33,676 nucleotides of DNA, taken from assembly GCA_011522945.1 (NCBI GenBank), contig WTHY01000121.1, positions 1 to 33,676 on the forward strand, given 5' to 3'. Within the stretch, counting starts at the first letter, position 1. Every line of letters starts with the position of its first letter. The position numbers and the translations under genes are program-made. The stretch is from Alphaproteobacteria bacterium (GTDB lineage Bacteria > Pseudomonadota > Alphaproteobacteria > Puniceispirillales > Puniceispirillaceae). Below are positions 27,192-33,676 of the stretch, one piece after another. The notes beneath the pieces are model-generated. The model was not told the DNA's origin. It ran no database searches and saw only the letters and a program-made list of their open reading frames with translations.

Positions 27192-30056
27192 TTAGGATAA
27201 AATGCGCTTTAGATATTTACCTGTATGCGAGTCTGGGTTGGCGGCGACCTCTTCAGGTGCGCCTTTGGCAACAATAAACCCACCGCCATCACCACCATCT
27301 GGGCCTAGATCAATGATATGATCTGCCATTTTAATGACGTCAAGATTGTGCTCAATCACAATGACGGTATTACCAGCATCAACCAGCTCTTGAAGCACCT
27401 CCAGAAGCTTAGCGATATCCTCAAAATGTAAGCCAGTCGTCGGCTCATCAAGGATGTATATAGTTTTCCCAGTCGCCCGGCGTGACAATTCTTTAGATAA
27501 TTTGACACGTTGTGCCTCACCACCTGACAAGGTAGTAGCCTGCTGACCAATTCTAACATAGCCAAGGCCTACTTGTAGCATTGTAGCTAGCTTGTCACGA
27601 ATGGCTGGAACCGCTTTAAAAAACTCTGTTCCATCCTCAATAGTCATATCAAGAACATCCGCTATCGATTTGTCTTTAAATTTAATTTCTAAAGTTTCAC
27701 GATTATAACGTTTTCCTTCGCAACTCTCGCAAGTGACGTAGACATCAGGTAGAAAGTGCATTTCAATTTTGATTACACCATCACCCTGACAGGCCTCGCA
27801 ACGCCCACCTTTCACATTGAATGAAAAGCGGCCTGGTGTGTAGCCACGTGTCTTCGCTTCTGGCAGGCCGGCAAACCATTCACGTATGGGCGTGAATGCG
27901 CCAGTATATGTGGCCGGATTAGAGCGCGGTGTGCGGCCGATTGGCGACTGATCGATATCCACGACCTTATCGAGCAACTCAATACCTAAGATGTCATCAT
28001 GCGGGGCAGGTATTTCGCGTGCTTTATGCAGTCGTCTTGCGAGACCCTTCCACAAGGTTTCTAGAACTAATGTAGATTTGCCGCCGCCAGATACACCGGT
28101 AACGCAAGTAAGTACGCCTAACGGAAAATCCACCGTAACATTTTGCAGGTTGTTGCCACGTGCGCCCGAAACCCGAATTTGGCGCTTTTTCGTGATTTTT
28201 CGACGTTGACTAGGCGGCGTAATCGCCTTTTTTCCAGAAAGATACTGGCCTGTCAGTGACTCTGGATTTTGTGATATATCCTGAGCTGTGCCTGAGGCGA
28301 CCACGACACCACCATGCACGCCCGCACCTGGCCCCATATCAATCACATGGTCAGCAGATCTGATGGCATCCTCATCATGTTCTACAACCAGAACTGTATT
28401 GCCTAAATCTCTCAGCCGGGTGAGGGTGGCAAGTAATCTATCATTGTCACGTTGATGCAAGCCAATCGAGGGTTCATCCAATACATATAACACACCGGTT
28501 AAGCCTGACCCAATCTGGCTAGCTAATCTAATACGCTGAGATTCACCGCCAGATAATGTTCCAGAATTCCGTGACAGGTTCAGATATTGTAATCCAACAT
28601 TCGCAAGAAATCCTAAACGTTCATTAATCTCTTTCAAAATTGGCCGTGCAATCTCATTTTCCTGATCGCTAAGCTGTTCTGATAGATTTAGAAACCACGA
28701 AACAGCATCACCAACGGATAATGAGGCAATTTCAGAAATATCTGTCTTTGCAACCTTTACAGCCAGCGATTCTGGTTTCAGCCGCTTGCCACCGCACGCA
28801 TCACAGGGATGAATAGCCCTATATTTATCAAGCTCCTCACGAACCCAGCTTGAATCTGTTTCACGATAACGGCGTGCCAAATTAGGTATCAACCCTTCAA
28901 ATGGCTTTTTTGTCTTGTAGGACCGCAAGCCATCATCATACGTCATTTCAACAGCTTGCTCGCCACTACCTTGCAAAAGGATGTCTTGATAAACAGGTGG
29001 TAATTCTTTGAATGGCACATCAACAGAAAACCCAAACTGCCGTGCAATCGATTCAATGGTTTGGACATAATATCGTGATGTAGAATTAGACCAAGGTGCC
29101 AAGGCGCCTTTTGAGAGCGGCAAGTTGCGGTTTGGAACTATCAGGTCTGCATCGAAATGTGCAGACACGCCAAGTCCATCACAAGAAGGGCAGGCCCCGA
29201 AAGGATTATTAAAGGAAAAAAGGCGAGGTTCAATTTCATCAATGGTAAAGCCAGAGACAGGGCAGGCAAATCGTGCCGAAAAAACAGTGCGCTTAGCATC
29301 ATCAGTTGCTTCATCTGCGTAAGCTAAACCGTCTGACAGGTTGAGCGCAGTTTCCAAAGAATCAGCAAGTCTTGTTGCTAGATTGTCTCGATCTCCCTTG
29401 ATGATGATTCTGTCAATAACGACCTCAATATCATGTTTTTTCTTCTTATCGAGCTGCGGTGTTCCGTCTAAATCATAAAGCTCTCCATCAATACGCACAC
29501 GGCTAAACCCTTTTTGCAGTAATTCTGCTAATTCCTTTCTGTATTCGCCTTTTCGGCCACGCACGATTGGCGCTAACAGATAGAGCCTGGTGCCCTCATC
29601 CATAGCAAGAAGTGTATCAACCATCTGTGATACAGTTTGAGAGCGAATCGGCAAACCAGTTGCCGGTGAATAGGGAATACCAGCACGCGCCCATAAAAGG
29701 CGCATATAATCATAAATTTCTGTTACGGTGCCAACCGTTGAGCGCGGGTTACGTGAGGTGGTTTTTTGCTCAATAGAGATGGCTGGTGATAGACCTTCGA
29801 TTAAGTCGACCTCTGGTTTCTGCATCATCTCTAGAAACTGGCGGGCATAAGCAGAGAGCGACTCTACATAGCGTCTTTGGCCCTCTGCATAAATGGTATC
29901 AAAGGCAAGACTTGATTTTCCAGATCCAGACAGACCTGTTAGCACCACAAATTTATCGCGGGGAATATCAACATCTACATTTTTCAAATTATGTTCGCGT
30001 GCGCCACGAACAGAAATTTGTTTGATGCCAACCGGCATGTGAATATCGTCAGCCAT
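27192..30056 (-). CDS. uvrA: Excinuclease ABC subunit A
   Basis: 954 aa; '[62 protein letters not shown]', two ABC signatures, zinc-finger CxxC pairs, '[22 protein letters not shown]'. Confidence 0.98.
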   Translation of the reverse strand: MADDIHMPVGIKQISVRGAREHNLKNVDVDIPRDKFVVLTGLSGSGKSSLAFDTIYAEGQRRYVESLSAYARQFLEMMQKPEVDLIEGLSPAISIEQKTTSRNPRSTVGTVTEIYDYMRLLWARAGIPYSPATGLPIRSQTVSQMVDTLLAMDEGTRLYLLAPIVRGRKGEYRKELAELLQKGFSRVRIDGELYDLDGTPQLDKKKKHDIEVVIDRIIIKGDRDNLATRLADSLETALNLSDGLAYADEATDDAKRTVFSARFACPVSGFTIDEIEPRLFSFNNPFGACPSCDGLGVSAHFDADLIVPNRNLPLSKGALAPWSNSTSRYYVQTIESIARQFGFSVDVPFKELPPVYQDILLQGSGEQAVEMTYDDGLRSYKTKKPFEGLIPNLARRYRETDSSWVREELDKYRAIHPCDACGGKRLKPESLAVKVAKTDISEIASLSVGDAVSWFLNLSEQLSDQENEIARPILKEINERLGFLANVGLQYLNLSRNSGTLSGGESQRIRLASQIGSGLTGVLYVLDEPSIGLHQRDNDRLLATLTRLRDLGNTVLVVEHDEDAIRSADHVIDMGPGAGVHGGVVVASGTAQDISQNPESLTGQYLSGKKAITPPSQRRKITKKRQIRVSGARGNNLQNVTVDFPLGVLTCVTGVSGGGKSTLVLETLWKGLARRLHKAREIPAPHDDILGIELLDKVVDIDQSPIGRTPRSNPATYTGAFTPIREWFAGLPEAKTRGYTPGRFSFNVKGGRCEACQGDGVIKIEMHFLPDVYVTCESCEGKRYNRETLEIKFKDKSIADVLDMTIEDGTEFFKAVPAIRDKLATMLQVGLGYVRIGQQATTLSGGEAQRVKLSKELSRRATGKTIYILDEPTTGLHFEDIAKLLEVLQELVDAGNTVIVIEHNLDVIKMADHIIDLGPDGGDGGGFIVAKGAPEEVAANPDSHTGKYLKRILS

Positions 30057-30261
30057 ATTGGTTTTGATTCTTATGCAAAAACGTGGATAGGTAGTTGTGT
30101 ATATAACCCTATACGATAGCCACAGCCAAATCGTTTTGGCGAAAATACATTTTGATCATCTCAAATGTGATTTATAGTGTTATTTCAACAATTACTACAG
30201 CCCGATGCGCGTTTAACTGTGCTACTGTGCTAATAGAATAACCCCAAAGAGGAGCAAAGCC

Positions 30262-30747
30262 ATGGCTGGCAGCGTAAACAAAGTCATTCTTGTTGGAAAT
30301 GTGGGCAGAGACCCAGAAGTTCGAAGCACGCAAGATGGCATGAAGATTGTAAATTTATCGATTGCGACATCGGAACGTTGGAAAGACCGTAACTCAGGTG
30401 AGCAGCGCGAGCGGACTGAATGGCACCGTGTCGTTATTTTTAACGAAGCACTGGCGCGCGTCGCTGAAGATTATGTTCGTAAGGGCACGTCTTTATATAT
30501 TGAAGGCCAGTTGCAAACCCGTAAATGGACAGATCAGCAAGGTGTTGAAAAATATACGACCGAAGTCGTATTACAGCGGTATCGTGGTGAATTAACCTTG
30601 CTCGGAGGGCGTTCTGATGGTGCATCAATGGGAGGTGCACCTGCCATGCCAAATCAAGGTGGCGCTATGGGTGGCGATATGCCAAAACCTTCATCTCCGC
30701 CCCCAATGGTAGGCGGTGGTGATTTAGACGATGATATCCCGTTCTAA
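30262..30747 (+). CDS. ssb: Single-stranded DNA-binding protein
   Basis: '[62 protein letters not shown]' and the conserved acidic tip 'DDDIPF'; divergent from uvrA. Confidence 0.97.
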   Translation: MAGSVNKVILVGNVGRDPEVRSTQDGMKIVNLSIATSERWKDRNSGEQRERTEWHRVVIFNEALARVAEDYVRKGTSLYIEGQLQTRKWTDQQGVEKYTTEVVLQRYRGELTLLGGRSDGASMGGAPAMPNQGGAMGGDMPKPSSPPPMVGGGDLDDDIPF

Positions 30748-30800
30748 ATTCCGAACCTTCATCTCTATCTTGTTAGACTGCGCATGATAGATAGATTTTT

Positions 30801-30842
30801 GTAGCCAGCTATGCCCTCTTAGGGTTTAGCTGGTTTTTTTTA
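30801..30842 (+). terminator. Intrinsic terminator downstream of ssb
   Basis: ccagcta tg ccct ctt aggg tt tagctgg followed by tttttttt: 7-bp outer stem plus 4-bp inner stem and a T8 run. Confidence 0.85.
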
Positions 30843-30923
30843 ACTATATCTGGTGTCTTGCGTCAGTTTCATGGTATAAATATGGGGTAAATTACGTTTT
30901 TTTCCGGCTGGAGTGGTTCTATC

Positions 30924-33596
30924 GTGAGTGATGACATTAAATCAGAAAATCCGGCAGCTCCTGCGCCAGAAAATCCTGCAAATAGTCCAGTAATTTCTAT
31001 CTCTGACGAGATGCGAAAATCTTATTTAGATTATGCGATGAGCGTGATTGTCTCACGCGCACTTCCTGATGTTAGAGATGGGTTAAAGCCAGTCCATAGA
31101 CGTATTCTATATGCAATGATGGAAGGTGGTTATGATTGGTCTAAGCCACCTCGCAAATCTGCACGTATCGTTGGTGATGTGATGGGTAACTATCACCCGC
31201 ATGGTGATAGTTCAATTTACGAGGCCATGGTACGGATGGCCCAGACATTCTCTATGCGTGTGCCTCTTGTTGATGGTCAGGGTAATTTTGGCTCTGTGGA
31301 TGGCGATCCTGCAGCAGCGATGCGATATACAGAATCACGTCTGGCAAAGGCCTCTGAAAGCCTGTTGCGAGATATTGACCGTGATACGGTAGACTATGTC
31401 CCCAATTATGATGAAACTCAGCTAGAACCCTCAGTGCTGCCAGCTGAATATCCGAACCTGTTGGTGAACGGTGCTGGTGGTATCGCGGTTGGCATGGCTA
31501 CTAATATTCCGCCGCATAACCCAGGAGAAGTTATTCTGGCTTGCCAGGCTTTGATAGACAATCCAGACCTCAATGATGAGGAGCTTATGGAAATTGTCCC
31601 TGGTCCTGATTTTCCAACAGGTGCCTTGATTATGGGCAGAGCAGGTATCAGAGACGCTTATAAGACTGGTCGCGGCTCTGTTATCATGCGTGCACGTGCA
31701 GAGATTCGCACAGACGCGCGAGACCGCGAGGCTATTTATATTTCTGAAATACCGTATCAGGTGAATAAGGCGCAATTGCTTGAGCGTATTGGTGAGCTAG
31801 TTCGTGAGAAAACTATCGAAGGCATATCCGATATTCGAGACGAATCCGACCGTAAAGGTATGCAAATCGTCATAGAAATCAAGCGAGATAGTTCCGGCGA
31901 TGTCATTCTAAACCAGCTTTATCGTCATACACGTCTACAAACTAGTTTTGCCGTCAATATGCTGGCGATGAATAATGGCCGTCCAGAACAAATGAGCCTG
32001 AAACAAGTGCTGCAGGCCTTTGTTAGCTTCAGACAGGAAGTTGTGCGCAGACGTACAGCACATCTGCTTGGTAAAGCACGTGACAGGGCGCATATATTGG
32101 CAGGTCTGATTGTGGCTCTTGCGTCAATTGATGAAATTATTGAGCTTATAAAAGCTGCGCCAAATGCTGAGGCTGCACGAAATGGTCTCATGGAAAAAGC
32201 TTGGCCTGCTGAAGAGGCAGCGCCTTTTATTGCCTTGATTGATGACCCTGGTCATAAGGTGGTTGATGGTAAATATCATTTATCGGAAACACAGGCACGC
32301 GCGATTCTTGAACTTCGGTTGCAGCGCTTAACGGGTATGGAGCGGGAGAAGCTCACTTCGGAAACTACTGAATTGGCAGAACAAATTGCTGATTATCTAA
32401 CCATTCTCTCTGACCATAATCGCCTGATTGAGGTGATTAAAGGCGAATTGAGCGAAACCTATGAACGGCTTCAAGATAATCGTCGCACGGAAATTTCTGA
32501 TGCAGTCGCCGACCAAGATGACGAAGATCTTATTCAACAAGAAGATATGGTCGTTACAGTAAGCCATCGCGGCTATATCAAACGTGTGGCGCTTTCAGAC
32601 TATCGTGCACAAAGGCGTGGCGGAAAAGGGCGTACGGGCATGCGTACGCGTGATGAGGATTTTGTAACGCAAATCTTTGTTACAAATACGCATACTCCGA
32701 TTCTGTTCTTCACATCTAAAGGCACTGTATTCCAGCTAAAATGTTATAAATTGCCTTTAGGTTCGCCTCAAACTTTAGGAAAGGCAATGGTGAATTTACT
32801 GCCAATTGCGCCTGAGGAAACCATTCAAACTGTGATGCCAATGCCGCAGGACCCTGATAGCTGGGATGAATTGAACATCATGTTTGCTACTGCTTCAGGC
32901 AATATCAGACGAAACAAGCTCTCAGATTTCACCAATATTAAGCGTAATGGCAAAATCGCTATGAAAATTGCTGAAAATGACCAGCTTGTTGGCGTATTAA
33001 CCTGTGCAGATACAGATAACATACTTCTAGCATCACATGGCGGCAAAGCGATCCGGTTCGCCGTTTCTGAGGTGCGTGTGTTCCGTGGCCGAGATTCCAC
33101 CGGTGTTCGCGGCATGCGGTTGCCAGACAAAGACCATGTAGTCTCGATGTGTATTATCACAGATCCGGCTGAAGAATTTGTATTGTCTGTTACAGAGAAT
33201 GGCTATGGAAAACGTACAGCTGTCACAGATTACCGCCAGACAGGACGCGGCGGTCAAGGTGTAGCGAATATTGAAACAAGTGAGCGTAATGGCCTTGTTG
33301 TAGCCTCATTCACTGTTTTTGGTACTGATCAGCTGATGCTTGTAACAAATGAAGGGAAAATCATCCGTATCCGTGTAGATGGCGGGGAAGGGGATATGAT
33401 TCGTGTCGCCGGCCGCAAAACGCAGGGTGTTAGGCTGTTTGACATTGGGGACACTGAGAAAGTTGTGTCTGTTGGCCTTATTAGAGATACAATGTCAGAT
33501 GATGATGACGATTCTGAGTCTGAAGCTTCAGATTCTGAAGATTCAGCAGACATAGCTCATTCGGAAACAACAGCTACTACTGGTGAGGACGTATAA
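30924..33596 (+). CDS. gyrA: DNA gyrase subunit A
   Basis: GTG start; '[38 protein letters not shown]', '[19 protein letters not shown]', catalytic Tyr region '[11 protein letters not shown]', GyrA box 'QRRGGKG', acidic Ser/Asp/Glu C-terminal tail. Confidence 0.97.
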   Translation: MSDDIKSENPAAPAPENPANSPVISISDEMRKSYLDYAMSVIVSRALPDVRDGLKPVHRRILYAMMEGGYDWSKPPRKSARIVGDVMGNYHPHGDSSIYEAMVRMAQTFSMRVPLVDGQGNFGSVDGDPAAAMRYTESRLAKASESLLRDIDRDTVDYVPNYDETQLEPSVLPAEYPNLLVNGAGGIAVGMATNIPPHNPGEVILACQALIDNPDLNDEELMEIVPGPDFPTGALIMGRAGIRDAYKTGRGSVIMRARAEIRTDARDREAIYISEIPYQVNKAQLLERIGELVREKTIEGISDIRDESDRKGMQIVIEIKRDSSGDVILNQLYRHTRLQTSFAVNMLAMNNGRPEQMSLKQVLQAFVSFRQEVVRRRTAHLLGKARDRAHILAGLIVALASIDEIIELIKAAPNAEAARNGLMEKAWPAEEAAPFIALIDDPGHKVVDGKYHLSETQARAILELRLQRLTGMEREKLTSETTELAEQIADYLTILSDHNRLIEVIKGELSETYERLQDNRRTEISDAVADQDDEDLIQQEDMVVTVSHRGYIKRVALSDYRAQRRGGKGRTGMRTRDEDFVTQIFVTNTHTPILFFTSKGTVFQLKCYKLPLGSPQTLGKAMVNLLPIAPEETIQTVMPMPQDPDSWDELNIMFATASGNIRRNKLSDFTNIKRNGKIAMKIAENDQLVGVLTCADTDNILLASHGGKAIRFAVSEVRVFRGRDSTGVRGMRLPDKDHVVSMCIITDPAEEFVLSVTENGYGKRTAVTDYRQTGRGGQGVANIETSERNGLVVASFTVFGTDQLMLVTNEGKIIRIRVDGGEGDMIRVAGRKTQGVRLFDIGDTEKVVSVGLIRDTMSDDDDDSESEASDSEDSADIAHSETTATTGEDV

Positions 33597-33652
33597 TGCA
33601 TATCGGCATTTATCCAGGAACTTTTGATCCTATGACATTAGGGCATCTGGAT
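33596..33652 (+). CDS. coaD: Phosphopantetheine adenylyltransferase, first 19 codons only (truncated by adapter/contig end)
   Basis: [19 protein letters not shown] matches the CoaD N-terminus (nucleotidyltransferase TFDP..GH motif); start overlaps the gyrA stop as TAATG. Confidence 0.85.
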
Positions 33653-33676
33653 CTGTCTCTTATACACATCTCCGAG
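33653..33676. other. Non-native Nextera/Tn5 mosaic-end adapter sequence at contig end
   Basis: CTGTCTCTTATACACATCTCCGAG is the 19-bp Tn5 mosaic end (CTGTCTCTTATACACATCT) followed by CCGAG, the first bases of the Nextera read-2 side adapter (CCGAGCCCACGAGAC). Confidence 0.97.

Noticed and set aside
27991-30025. Small plus-strand ORFs within uvrA
   Set aside because: Antisense shadows of a well-conserved gene; no domain resemblance.
30144-30170. TTTGA-TCATC-TCAAA inverted repeat in the uvrA/ssb spacer as an FNR/CRP-like site
   Set aside because: Spacing and half-site bases do not match the FNR consensus TTGAT-N4-ATCAA, and short AT-rich repeats of this kind are expected by chance.
1-33676. 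CRISPR arrays, tRNA/rRNA genes, IS ends, prophage or toxin-antitoxin modules
   Set aside because: No periodic repeats, transposase, integrase, phage structural gene or tRNA-like cloverleaf was recognised by reading; almost all sequence is accounted for by conserved housekeeping genes.

Overview
The window is a dense block of alphaproteobacterial housekeeping genes, about 43% GC by eye. Gene order and protein style suggest a marine, SAR116-like lineage, but that is inference only. In order it carries: a partial PCMT-family gene, a tolC-like gene, a popZ/DUF2497-like gene, valS, ilvD, (xth and erpA/iscA-like on the minus strand), dgt, argS, a SPOR-domain gene, scpA, scpB, an ABC-type ATPase, tatA, tatB, tatC, serS, surE, pcm, a LysM/LytM lipoprotein, (DUF815 ATPase on the minus strand), yajC, secD, secF, a Mth938-like gene, a short squalene/phytoene-synthase-like gene, (trmFO and uvrA on the minus strand), ssb, gyrA and the first 19 codons of coaD. 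I found no rRNA, tRNA, CRISPR array, prophage, IS element or defence island, and no convincing new multi-gene system. The clearest unexpected observation is technical: the last 24 nt match the Nextera transposase (Tn5 mosaic-end) adapter, so the native sequence ends at about 33652. The most interesting biological oddities are: a TatA-like protein whose C-terminal third is a lysine/alanine histone-H1-like tail; a terminator-like hairpin between tatA and tatB; valS and ilvD as an apparent valine charging/synthesis pair; a solo ABC ATPase between scpB and tatA; a LytM protein with degenerate zinc ligands; and hairpins flanking yajC.
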